This document shows, in pieces, positions 11,848 to 21,356 of a stretch of DNA of 64,000 nt. Origin of the DNA: Lycium barbarum. Its lineage: Eukaryota; Streptophyta; Magnoliopsida; Solanales; Solanaceae. The position numbers and the translations under genes were made by a program. Position 1 is the stretch's first letter. The number at the start of each line of letters is the position of its first letter. The stretch is from the NCBI RefSeq assembly GCF_019175385.1, contig NC_083341.1, positions 17,306,203 through 17,370,202 on the forward strand, read 5' to 3'. The notes under the pieces are model-generated. The model worked only from the letters and a program-made list of their open reading frames with translations, made no database searches and was not told the DNA's origin.

Positions 11848-13480
11848 TGCGCTCCAGGGAGGCCCTCCGTTCTATTGATGGATTATATAGATGCCTTGAG
11901 GGCAATGCATGTTTCTAAGTTGGGGGTGTGGATAATTTCTAGTATTGTTGGTATTGTTTTGGTATATCGGATATTGTTTGTTATTGTTTTTGTTTTTGTT
12001 GGTATTTTATCCCAAATTGTTATAGTAAGTATGTGTTAGGACCCTCTTCGGTTGTTCTTTTCCATGTGTTCTTTTCCCGAAGTATGTTATTTTTATGTTG
12101 AACCTGGCATGTTTAGGATGTTTAGTTAAGAGTAAAGTAATGATGACTTAAGTGGTGGTGGTCCGTGTTTCTAGCATATATAAAAGTGTTTTTACAAGAC
12201 AATGATATCCCTCCGAAAAATAATTTGTGATGTACATCAAGAATGGGTTGTTGATATTGACATGTATGGTTCTTTTAACGACATTGCAAATAAAGGGTGT
12301 CCATGTGTGTGAAATCTTCAAACGGAAGTGAAGTCAGAGTATTTAAACAATCCTTATGCCATTGTGTTGTGAGTTCGTAGTTTCTATTTGTGTATGATGC
12401 TTGTAATCTAAAATTTGCCCGGTTGGTCGTGCGTGAATTCTAAGGAGAGTTTGATTGTGAAGTGATCTTAGGCTTTCTTTGTATTGACTCCAAAGCTAGT
12501 TTATCTTAAATGAGCCTAGCCCGTACAGAAAATGATCCCTAGTCTCCTATTTTGAGCCTATAGACTTTTTCTTTGATTAGTCGTGAACTAACCTCCTTCC
12601 CTTCTGTGAATAAACCCCATTTGGCACCAAGTCCCTCCTTGACACTGAAGAATGACAAATGAGGCTAAAAACCTAAGTTAGGGGTGATAAGCGAAAGATG
12701 CGGATAATGAGGCTAAAAGCCTAAGTTGGCGGTGATAGTGAAAGATGCGAAAAATAAGGCCAAAGGCCTGTTGGGGGTGATTGTGAGTACTGCGGGGCAT
12801 GATTCAGTGTGGATATATATATAAAAAAAAATGTAGATATATAGATATATAAGTTCTAAATAAATCCACGCTGAAGCTGTTGGGTCAGAAATAAGAGGAA
12901 GAAAGGTGAATGAAGTCAAAATGAAGTGTCAAGGAGGGTGAGTCACCACTATCCAAATATTCATCCTACCCGTCCCTAAGCCAATGTTACAAGTCTAAGA
13001 AGTCCTAATGTGATCACAGTCAAACTGCTCAAAGTTGAAGGCATGGAAAATAAAGGCAAACCTATGGTATGTGCACGCATGGTATGCAAATTTCTCTGTG
13101 AGTGTGAGTGTCCTTCTGTCTCTTTAGTCTTCTGTCCCATTTATTTTGTAAATGTGTGTTGGGACATTCTTTGGTCTATCTGAGGGCGTAAGCATTGTAG
13201 ATTGCAAAGTAACTGGCTTTCCGGAAGTTGAAATTCATGTGCATAGAGACTCCCATACTATGATTGTGTCATTAATTGAGGTTGCATAGTAAATTGCAAT
13301 TGTTCTGAAATGTGCGTCTTGTGTCACAAATAGGATGTGGATAAGAGACTAATATTTTTTGGATTGAAGAGTCTGTATTAGAAACACATGCCAAAACCAC
13401 CGTAGTCATTCTTATTTTGCTAGATGTCGTGTGTTAGTAGTGAGTCTTATTGTAGTTGCTTGAGGACAAGCAAAAAACTT
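11848..13480 (+). other. Athila-1 3' non-coding region
   Basis: About 1.6 kb with no supported gene. GT/TTG-rich at 11930-12010. It contains the inverted-repeat module at 12633-12938. The stretch GAGGACAAGCAAA at 13461-13473, just before the polypurine tract, is also present before the polypurine tract of Athila-2. Confidence 0.6.
12633..12938 (+). other. Inverted-repeat module enclosing PPT-like repeats (Athila-1)
   Basis: CCCTCCTTGACACT (12633-12646) and its perfect reverse complement AGTGTCAAGGAGGG (12925-12938) enclose three imperfect repeats of a GAGGCTAAAAGCCTAAGTT type ending in GGGGTGA-like runs (12660-12780) and an AT-rich tract (12813-12852). The repeats look like the authentic polypurine tract at 13481. 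The same module, in the same order, is in Athila-2 at 44331-44717. It could fold as a long stem-loop in element RNA. Confidence 0.75.
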
Positions 13481-13493
13481 AAGTTAGGGGTGT
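13481..13493 (+). other. Polypurine tract of Athila-1
   Basis: AAGTTAGGGGTGT directly abuts the 3' LTR tip TGATGTG at 13494. It would prime plus-strand DNA synthesis. Confidence 0.8.
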
Positions 13494-13660
13494 TGATGTG
13501 CCGTGAATTTCGGCACATTTTATGCCTTTGTCACTAGAAGTGTTGCTTGTTTTTAAGTGCCTTTACATAATTTCTTATGTTATTTTGGTGTTTTGTAGGG
13601 TTGGTTGACTAAGGAACGGAAATGATAAGAAATGCTGAAAAACGGACAACTTGGAGCAAA

Positions 13661-14027
13661 AGGACGGTCCGTAACTCGAGTTACGGACCGTAACGTGATC
13701 CGTACCAGAGAGGATACGTGCCGCTATAAAGGACGGTTCGTAACTCATGTTACGGACCGTAACGTGTACCGTAAGCTGAGGAAAATTTCCAGAAAGTTGC
13801 CTAAGTAGTGTCACAGGTTACGCCCCAGAAGGATGGTCCGTAACTTAGGTTACGGGGCGTAACATCATGGCGTAACGCATTGGCCACTGAAGACTGAGGC
13901 CATGATCCGTTGGGAGATACGAACCGTAACCTGTGTTACGGTCCGTCGCATAGTGGTCGTGACATCACGCTGACAAAGGACGAACCGAAGGACGGACCAT
14001 AACCTGTGTTACAGTCCGTAACGATGC
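13661..14027. repeat. U3 palindromic dyad array of the Athila-1 3' LTR
   Basis: Five composite units near 13663, 13733, 13832, 13921 and 13980. The typical unit is GGACGGTCCGTAAC, four bases, then GTTACGGACCGTAAC, then a few bases and a lone CCGTA or GCGTAA half-site. At 13664-13691 the unit is a perfect 28-bp palindrome. The array ends about 45 bp upstream of the TATA box. Confidence 0.9.
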
Positions 14028-14073
14028 CGCGTAAGGGTGTTTTTGTCCAGAAACTTGGCGCGATTTTTGGCTC

Positions 14074-14081
14074 TATAAATA
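14074..14081 (+). promoter_or_regulatory. TATA box of the Athila-1 3' LTR
   Basis: TATAAATA, positioned like the 5' LTR copy at 1451, downstream of the palindromic dyads. Confidence 0.6.
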
Positions 14082-14951
14082 CTTAAAGTAGGGTTTTAAT
14101 TCATTATTCTGATTTTTCTTTGGGGAGCATTAACTTTAAGTCTTGAATATTTGAAGTGGTTGGAGAATTTAAACCAATAACTTCACTTCCATTCTGTATT
14201 GTATTAGCATCGTAAGTATATTATGTTAACTTTTAAGCTTTCTTTGTTAACCAAAATGATGAGTAGCTAATTTTAATACTAAGGTTGTGGATCCCATGAT
14301 GGGTATTATGTGAATGGGTTTCTACTATTGATATATGCAGAATGGTTGGTAGTATTTATTCCATCTTTGTGCGTTAGCGATGGGGAATGATTGCAAGCAT
14401 TAGCCTAAGCCATTATACTAACTTTTCTTGGGAAAGAGAGTCAGTATTGGTAAGGTTGAATAACAATGACTCGGGGCGTTAACCCTCGTTTAATAGACTG
14501 ACTTAGGGATAAGAACAAGTCTAAATTGACATTATTGGTCGCTCTTCGATTTCAACTCTTTTACATTTGAAAAAATCATAAAGAGGAAATACGGCCTAAC
14601 TGTTGGGAAACATTAGGAAGTCCTTAAGAGATCAAGTGCATACTCTTAGAACAACCATTAAAAATATATCACATTGAAACCTGAAGCATAATATCTAATC
14701 AAAATGGGGAACACAACCTTGGTCTCTCTCTCGCATTAAGTACAATTCAAGTCAAAGTATTCAATTACATTACTCAACAATTATTTCAAACTGTCCGGAA
14801 TAGGATTAAAGCCTTTAAAGACTAGTATCGCATACAATTAGTACCCTTTTATCTCCATATTCCCTGTGGGATTCGACCCCAACCTTGTTTGGGTTAATAT
14901 ATTTGACAACGTCCGCTTTACGCTATTAATAGGTGTAATTTGAGCGTATCA

Positions 14952-14956
14952 GGACC
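14952..14956. repeat. Target-site duplication of Athila-1, right copy (GGACC)
   Basis: GGACC follows the LTR end and matches 1226-1230. The copia-1 reading continues here. Confidence 0.95.
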
Positions 14957-15900
14957 CGAAGAGGAACTGTTTATGGGAATACTGCAACAGCCAAGGTTGA
15001 AAGATATGGGAAGATACTTCTGAAGATGACTTCCGGCAAGGTGCTGACTCTTAACAACTTCTGCACGTTCCAACAATTAGGAAGAATTTAGTTTCAGCCG
15101 GACTACTCGTCAAAAACAGGTTTAAGTGCATGCTGGTTAGTGAAAAAATTGTAATAAGTAAGAATGATATGTTCATAGGAAAGGGCTATCTCACCGAGGG
15201 CCTTTTCAAACTCAAAGTAATGGTTGTTGACAGTATTAATAAGAATTCAGCTTCGTCTTACTTATTGGAGTCAAATGATTTATGGCATGTTCGTTTAGGA
15301 TATGTCAACTACAAAACCTTGCGAAAATTGATTAATTTAGAAGTATTGCCTAAATTCGAGTGTAATAAATCAAAATGCGAAATCTGTGTTGAATCTAAGT
15401 TTGTTAAACATCCATATAAGTCTATTGATAGGAATTCAAATCCTTTAGACTTAATCCACACAGATATATGTGATATGAAGTCAATACCGTCTCGCGGTGG
15501 GAAAAAGTATTTTATAACTTTTATTGACGATTGCACTTGATATTGTTATGTGTATTTGCTTAATACTAAGGATGAAGCAATTGATGCATTTAAGCAATAC
15601 AAGAACGAATTGAAAAATCAATTGAATAAAAAGATAAAAATGATTAGAAGTGGTAGGGGTGGAGAATACGAATCTCCTTTTGCAGAGATATGTTTAGAAT
15701 ATGGAATTATTCATCAAACTACTACCCCCTACACACTACAATCAAATGGAATTACGGAAAGAAAAAATCGAACATTAAAGGAAATGATGAATGCTTTATT
15801 AATAAGTTACGGTTTACCGCAGAGCTTGTGGGGGGGGGGGGGGGGGGGGGGGGGAAGTTATCCTTACAGCTAATCGAATACTCAATAGGGTGCCCTACAG
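14957..15900 (+). pseudogene. Copia-1 protease C-terminus, GAG-pre-integrase and integrase core
   Basis: Resumes the protease reading cut at 1230, passes the GAG-pre-integrase segment (LWHVRLGYVNYKTLRKL near 15280, CEICVESKFVKHPYKS near 15378), then the integrase core: DLIHTDICD near 15448, IRSGRGGEYESPF near 15642, SNGITERKNRT near 15744. Defects: WHxRLGH has Tyr for the last His; the second catalytic Asp of the integrase (usual RSDRGGEY) is Gly; TGA at 15538; and the 25-base G run at 15830-15854 breaks the frame at QSLWG. Integrase would insert element DNA; this copy cannot. Confidence 0.85.
15830..15854 (+). repeat. Homopolymer run of 25 G in copia-1 integrase
   Basis: An uninterrupted G run replaces the few G of a normal LWGEA-like integrase segment, between the codons for SLW and the reading that continues ILTANRILNRVPYSK. 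It is unlike anything else in this AT-rich window and may be a sequencing or assembly artefact, or a real slippage expansion. Confidence 0.9.
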
Positions 15901-17887
15901 CAAAACACAATCAATTCCATATGAACTATGGAAAGGAAGAAAACCCAACTTAAAATATTTCAAAGTGTAGGGGTGTTTAGCAAAGGTCCAAGTTCCTTTG
16001 CCAAAAAGGTAAAAATCGGACCAAAAACTGTGGATTGTGTTTTTATTGGCTATGCTACAAACAAAAAATCTTGTCGGTTTTTGGTTCACAAATCGGACAA
16101 TCCCGAAATTCATGTTAATACAGTAATTGAATCAGATAATGCTAAATTCTTTGAAAATATTTATCCGTATAAAACTAAATGTGAGTCGTCAAGTGAAAGA
16201 TCTAAACGGCCGCGAGAAGAACCAAAGGAAAGTAAACCAAGTGAAGAGGATCCAAGGCATAGCAAACGTCAAAGGACATCTACTTTCTTTGGACCATATT
16301 TTGTGACATTCTTGCTTGAAAATGAGCCTCAAACATTTAAAGCAGCAATGTCTTCTTCTGATTCAGCATTTTGTAAAGAGGCAGTCAATAGTGAGATTGA
16401 ATCAATTTTAAACAACCATACATGGGAATTGGTTGATCTTCCTCCTGAAAATAAACCTTTAGGATCAAAATGGATCTTTAAAAGGAAAATGAAAGCTGAT
16501 GGCACTATTGACAAATATAAGGCAAGACTTGTGGTCAAAGGTTATAGACAAAAAGAAGGCCTTGATTACTTTGACATATATTAACCGGTAACAAGGATAA
16601 CATCTATTCGGGTGTTAGTGGCACTGGCAGCCGTATATGGTCTTGAAATCCATCATATGGATGTCAAAACAACTTTCTTAAATGGAGAATTGGAGGAAGA
16701 AATTTACATGGAACAACCTGAGGGTTTTGTGGTTCCTGGTAAAGAAAGGAAAGTGTGCAAACTTGATAAGTCACTTTATGGACTTAAACAAGCACCCAAA
16801 CAATGGCATGCGAAATTTGACCAAACAATGTTGGCAAATGGATTCAAGATTAATGAGTGTGACAAATGTGTTTACATTAAAAATACTCGAAATCATGAAG
16901 TCATTGTTTATTTATATGTTGATGACATGTTGATAATAAGCAGAGATATTGTTGATGTAAATGCTACGAAGCGTATGCTTGCTAGCAAATTTGACATGAA
17001 AAACTTAGGAGTTGCTGATTTGATCTTAGGAATTAGGATCCATAAAACTCCACAAGGTCTAGCATTATCACAATCACATTCTATTGAAAGGGTACTTGAC
17101 AAGTTCAAGTATTTAAATTTCAATATTGCAAAGACTCCAATTGATGTAAGTTTTCACTTCAAAGAATGAAGGTGAAAGTGACTCACAATTGGACTATGCA
17201 CGAGTTTTGGGAAGTTTGATGTATATTATGAATTGTACACGAACAGATATAGCATGTGCTATTAGCAAACTGAGTCGATTCATGAGTAATCCCAATTAAA
17301 CTCATTGGATGGCAATGAAACGAGTCTTGGGGTATTTGAAACACACCCAAAACTATGCTTTGCATTATAATAAATATCCCGCAGTAATTGAGGGATATAG
17401 TGATGCAAACTGGATCACCGGATCATCTGAAGTTAAATCCACGAGTGGATATGTTTTCACCGTTGGTGGAGGAGCAGTGTCTTGAAAATCATCAAAATAG
17501 ACATGCATCGCCCGCTCTACAATGGAATCTGAATTTATAGCTTTAGACAAGGCTGGTGAAGAAGCTAAATGGCTCCGAAATTTCTTGGAAGATATTCCAT
17601 TTTGGCCCAAACCTTTGGCACCTATATGTATACATTGTGATAGCCAAGCGGCAATAGGTAGGGCAGGGAGCGTTATGTATAACGGAAAATCGCGTCACAT
17701 TCGACGGCAACACAATACCGTTAGACAACTACTCTCTAGTGGTGTTATCAATATTGACTACGTAAAGTCAAGAGATAACGTATCGGATCCGCTAACAAAA
17801 GGCCTATCTAGAGAGGCTGTTGAAAGATCATCGAGGGGAATGGGGTTGAGGCCTAGGATAAGTCATCATGGCGGTAACTCTACCTAG
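15901..17887 (+). pseudogene. Copia-1 integrase C-terminus, reverse transcriptase and RNase H
   Basis: After the integrase tail (KIGPKTVDCVFIGYATNKK near 16012) and an acidic and basic linker come the copia RT motifs: TWELVDLPPENKPLGSKWIF near 16422, YKARLVVKGYRQKEGLDYFD near 16516, DVKTTFLNGELEEEIYMEQP near 16660, KSLYGLKQAPKQWH near 16768 and YVDDMLI (catalytic YVDD) near 16915. RNase H follows: [14 protein letters not shown] near 17440, MESEFIALDKAGEEAKWL near 17522, CDSQAAIGRA near 17637, DPLTKGLS near 17788. Stops at about 16582, 17167, 17297 and 17483 and a frameshift near 17165 show it is dead. Confidence 0.88.
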
Positions 17888-18469
17888 TAGACTGGAGATC
17901 CCAAGAACTAGGTTCAAAGAGATAAAACAAAGTTATGAATGACGGTTCAACATTGTCAAATAACTCAACCCATTCTCGTGATGATGACAATGTTCGGAAA
18001 CAAGGATAAAACCTTAAGGCTTTTTAATGAGTTAATAAAGCATTAAAGTTTTTTAATGATTGTCTAAGTCTGGCAGAACATGACCAGATAGTGTGTCTAT
18101 AGGACTACACATTTAGAAATCACCTATGTGAGCGTGAAGTATAAGCCGCTTCAAGGGAATGATGGTAAAGGCCCATTCTCTATGCATTCACGAAACCAGG
18201 CGGTGTTCATGGCTGAAACGAACACAACCGTGAGAACCATAGATGGTTGATGGTTAATTGTGTGACTTATGTTGTCTAGTTATACAACAAAGTTCGACGG
18301 TTCAAAGATATCACATCTACCGATTGATCGAGTATATCCGATATAAGTTCACTACAGAAAGTTCAAAGGGAAACCTACTTATCCAAATGCAATTAATATT
18401 CGCTTGTATATCGCACACCTGTCCGTGAATTCCTTTATCTTATAGCCATTCCCCATTCATGTGGGGGAT
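17888..18469 (+). other. Copia-1 3' non-coding region with polypurine tract
   Basis: No gene is visible. The purine run GTGGGGGAT at 18461-18469 abuts the LTR start TGTTGGG at 18470 and is the likely plus-strand primer. Confidence 0.65.
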
Positions 18470-19431
18470 TGTTGGGTTTAATTGATAGGTTGAATAGGAA
18501 ATGGAGGGAAAAATGAGTTGTTCCCTCTTGCTTTATGAAATAAGCATTTGTCCCTCATAGGTGGTGGAAAGAAAAGTTCTCCTACTTAAAAGTAGAAGCA
18601 CTCCTTCGTGTTGCTAAAGGGTCAAGAAGAGGGTCTCTCCTCGCGCCGTCGTCGTCGGCTTCGGCTTCGGACTTGGATTTGGATTTGGTCAAATGATTTG
18701 ATTGATAATTTTTTTGGACCAAATTTCCTTTAATTTTAATTAATTAATTAAAGAGTCCTGACCCGCAGCCCGACCCGTTTTCTTTCTTTCCCGGATTAAT
18801 TTAAAACATTTCCCTCCGTTTTTCAACGGAATTTTTCTGAAAGGTTGCGAACTTTTCTGAAACCTTTTCCCAAACAGGCTATCGTCGGCTTCGGCTTCGA
18901 ATTTGGATTTGGACTTGGACTTGGATTTGGATTTGGATTTGGATTTGGATTTGGTCAAATGATTTGATTGATTGATAATATTTTTGGACCAAATTTCCTT
19001 TAGTTTTAATTAATTAATTAAAGAGTCCTGAACCGCAACTCGACCCGTTTTCTTTCTTTCCCGGATTAATTTAAAATATTTCCCTCCGTTTTTCAACGGA
19101 ATTTTTCTGAAAGGTTGCAAACTTTTCTGAAACCTTTTCCCAAACAGGCTATATATTTCTGTTGATCCTCAGAATTTTTACTTACGAAATTTTCTGATAT
19201 TCTTCTTCTTTCTTCTCTGCATTTCGTAAAACCTTTCGTGTGATATACTACCTTCGAGTGGTTCGTAGTGATTAGAATTTGCTATACCGCTATTTTGGTG
19301 AGTAAATCGTTCTGTCCTAGGAGGAAAGATTCCAATACCTCAGGTACATTGAGGGGAATAATTTCCTTAAGGACACATTGTGAATTCAGTGGGCTCGATT
19401 TCATTTTTCCATACAATTAACATACTGTTCA
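18470..19431 (+). repeat. Copia-1 3' LTR (3' end tentative)
   Basis: Starts TGTTGGGTTTAATTG just after the polypurine tract. It contains a large internal tandem duplication (18653-19152) and, further on, AGGAGGAAAGATTCCAATACC and TTCAGTGGGCTCG. The end at 19431 is inferred from a GTTCA shared with the first window bases; the target-site duplication cannot be tested because the left flank is off-window. Confidence 0.6.
18653..19152 (+). repeat. Tandem duplication inside the copia-1 LTR with a TTGGAT hexamer run
   Basis: Two units, 18653-18882 and 18883-19152, both run from CGTCGGCTTCGGCTTCG to CCCAAACAGGCTAT. Unit 2 is longer because GGATTTGGATTT hexamer repeats (18901-18955) expanded. Both hold TTAATTAATTAATTAAAG and CCCTCCGTTTTTCAACGGA. 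Confidence 0.9.
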
Positions 19432-19703
19432 TAGTATAATCAGTTTCTGCTAATTTTTGGTTTTCCAGTTTGTAGAATCTGTGCAGTTTCTGTTTTTCCT
19501 GTAACTGTTTCAAAGAATTTGTTGCAATACAGATTTAATAACAATTATTTGTATAAGAAGTTCATTACAATAAATTAATCAAAAGAGCAACATTAGGAAG
19601 AGTAAACAGCAAGGTTATAATTTTTATTAATGGGAAGTAGATCAATATAATTGTTATAATTAAATTAAAATAAAAGGTGAGTGCAATATGGTAAATCACG
19701 ATA
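19432..19703. other. Intergenic, nothing recognised
   Basis: AT-rich sequence between the tentative copia-1 end and the MITE cluster. No open reading, RNA gene or repeat boundary was recognised. Confidence 0.4.
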
Positions 19704-19878
19704 CTGCCTCTGGTTTATAATAAGTGTCCACTTAGCCTTTTTATTTTAGTTCAAAATAAGTGTCATCTACTCCACTTACATAATTAAGAAGCAATTAATT
19801 TTTTTCCTTCAAATTTATTCCTATTTAGATAAATGAGTTTTTGTGCAATCAAGAAACTATATTAATTACTATGTAGTA

Positions 19879-20141
19879 CTCTTCCGTCCCAAAATAAGTG
19901 TCATCTTAGCAAAAATTACGCTCATTAAGAAATCAATAAGTGCAATGTGGAGTTTACTATATTACCTCTATTTATTAGATTTTTTTTTGTAGAATTGAAC
20001 AATACTAAAGATGACTACTTCTTTAATGCTAAGAACATATTTAGAAACACTTGCCAATTTTTATCTTGAACTCTTAAGGTGACACTTATTATGGGACAAA
20101 TTTATTTTATTAAGGTGACACTTATTTTGGGATGGAGAGAG
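19879..20141. mobile_element. Stowaway-like MITE (263 bp), nested
   Basis: Left end CTCTTCCGTCCCAAAATAAG and right end reverse complement CTCTCTCCATCCCAAAATAA form terminal inverted repeats of about 25 bp, with TA at 19877-19878 and 20142-20143. No coding capacity. Confidence 0.85.
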
Positions 20142-20208
20142 TATTTAATTGAGGTCGGAGTAGTTTAGTCAAAATACTTATTTTATTCTAAGAGTTAGTA
20201 TTTTCTAA

Positions 20209-21006
20209 CCCTCTGTTTGGATGGTCGTTTCCTGTGGTTCATTAATGTACAGTGTGGTATGGTATAATATGGTGTTGTATTATATTGTACTGTATTAATG
20301 AACATAATGTTTGGATAGACTGTATCGTTTGTTTTGGTTTAATAACATTTGTATTATTTAGTTTGACTGTATGGTAATATATAATAACTTGTAAGTTTAC
20401 TAAAATATCCTTAATTCTTAATTAGAAATTAGTTTTTATAGATTAATAAAAATTAGGTAAAGAATAAAATAGAAACTTTAAAAAATAAGTAGGTAGTGGG
20501 TGATAAGTAGGTAGTGGTAGAGGGTGTGGGTGGTGGAGGGGTGAGGGTGGGGGTAGTGGGGGTGAGTGATTGTGGGAATGGGGTTGGGTGGTGGTGAGGG
20601 GTAGTGGGTGAGGGTGGTGTGAGATTGGTGGTTGTGAGATGAGGGTGGGGGTAGTGGGTGGTAGGGTGAGGGTGAGTAGTTGTGGGGGTGGGTTGGGTGG
20701 TGGTGAGGGGTAGTGGGTGGTGGTTGGGGTGGTGAGAGTAGGTGGCGGAGGAGTGGGATAGATGGGGGTGGGGGTGGATGGGCGGGGGTGGGGTTGGGTA
20801 TAATAGAGAAATGAAATTTATAACCACAGAAAAATCACCAAATCCGTGGTTACAAAAATTGGGACTTTTCGTGGTTATATAACCATGGGATGAACCACGG
20901 GTTTACAACACCATACCACATAATTTTAAGAACAATGAAAACAAACATGGTTTCATAGAAAATCATACATTAATGAACCACGGGAAACCACCATCCAAAC
21001 AGGGGG
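20209..21006. mobile_element. Tourist-like (PIF/Harbinger) MITE, about 800 bp
   Basis: Ends CCCTCTGTTTGGATGGT and (reverse complement) CCCCCTGTTTGGATGGT extend into about 40 bp of inverted repeat (TTTCCTGTGGTTCATTAATG against TTTCCCGTGGTTCATTAATG). Perfect TAA duplications lie at 20206-20208 and 21007-21009, typical of PIF/Harbinger. The core carries a G-rich minisatellite. Confidence 0.85.
20489..20801 (+). repeat. G-rich GGGTG/GTGGT minisatellite in the Tourist-like MITE
   Basis: About 310 bp with almost no C on the + strand, made of GGTGGTGAGGGGTAGTGGGT-type units; a longer copy near 20585 recurs near 20695. Repeated GGG runs give G-quadruplex potential. Confidence 0.85.
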
Positions 21007-21061
21007 TAAAGGAGTGCGAAAAAAGCTAAATGGACACTTATTTTTTATCCGAGGGAACATA

Positions 21062-21354
21062 AGTTTATGTTGTGAAAAAAAAAAAAACCTTAGTGCCAAT
21101 CTCGAGATCTTTTCCTTTTGTTTATAAGCTTAATTGTGTAAAGTAAACCTGAGTGCTAAGTTTACGTAATTAGCACACACCATGCAGCTTTTCTTAATCT
21201 TCAATCCCGCACAGACTTCCTTAATTAGTCATTATTTATTTATTTATGGAAATATTGGTTGCTTTTCTTTCCTTGAAATTGCAGTTAGTTTTGCGTCAGC
21301 TTCATTCACTCAGATCCACCGCCTAGACAGCTCGTTTTCGATCCGAAAAACTAA
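21062..21354. other. Intergenic, nothing recognised
   Basis: AT-rich, with an A run at 21077-21088. A short reading at 21182-21373 has no recognisable feature and runs into the next MITE, so it is not called. Confidence 0.4.
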
Positions 21355-21356
21355 TA

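Larger units (their letters stand above)
1231..14951 (+). mobile_element. Athila-type Ty3/gypsy retrotransposon Athila-1, 13.7 kb
   Basis: Complete LTR element inserted in copia-1: 5' LTR 1231-2328, tRNA-Asp-type PBS at 2334, gag from 2446, pol to 7957, a third ORF region 9559-11847, a polypurine tract at 13481 and a 3' LTR 13494-14951. The tRNA-Asp PBS, long LTRs, large size and an extra ORF after pol are the hallmarks of the Athila lineage. The two LTRs are similar along their length except for a block of about 350 bp missing from the 5' copy. All coding parts carry stops or frameshifts, so the element is not autonomous. Confidence 0.95.
13494..14951 (+). repeat. Athila-1 3' LTR
   Basis: 1458 bp from TGATGTGCCG to GCGTATCA. 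U3 carries the dyad array (13661-14027), the TATA box is at 14074, and the remainder parallels the 5' LTR with scattered substitutions. The tip GTGCCG..CGGCAC can form a small hairpin. Confidence 0.95.
1..19431 (+). mobile_element. Ty1/copia retrotransposon copia-1, degenerate, split by Athila-1
   Basis: Domain order on the + strand is gag, protease, GAG-pre-integrase, integrase, reverse transcriptase, RNase H and 3' LTR, which is the copia order. The 5' LTR lies outside the window. The reading is interrupted at 1230/14957 by a complete gypsy element flanked by the 5-bp duplication GGACC; the protease reading resumes directly after it. Frameshifts, stops and a 25-base G run make it non-functional. 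The 3' boundary at 19431 is tentative: the LTR start is clear at 18470 (after a GTGGGGGAT polypurine tract), but the end was placed only because GTTCA precedes TA both there and at the very start of the window. Confidence 0.85.
19704..21059. mobile_element. Stowaway-like MITE hosting two other MITEs
   Basis: Left end CTGCCTCTGGTTTATAATAAG and right end CCGAGGGAACA are imperfect inverted repeats: both arms share ATAAGTGTCCA and TTTAGC-like bases. TA lies on each side (19702-19703, 21060-21061), the usual Tc1/mariner duplication. The insertions at 19879-20141 and 20209-21006 separate the two ends. Confidence 0.7.

Noticed and set aside
18740..18958. A reverse-strand Lys-Ser repeat reading
   Set aside because: It is the TTGGAT hexamer run inside a non-coding LTR.
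20453..20827. A 124-codon Pro/Thr/His-rich reverse reading
   Set aside because: It is the antisense of the G-rich minisatellite in a MITE.
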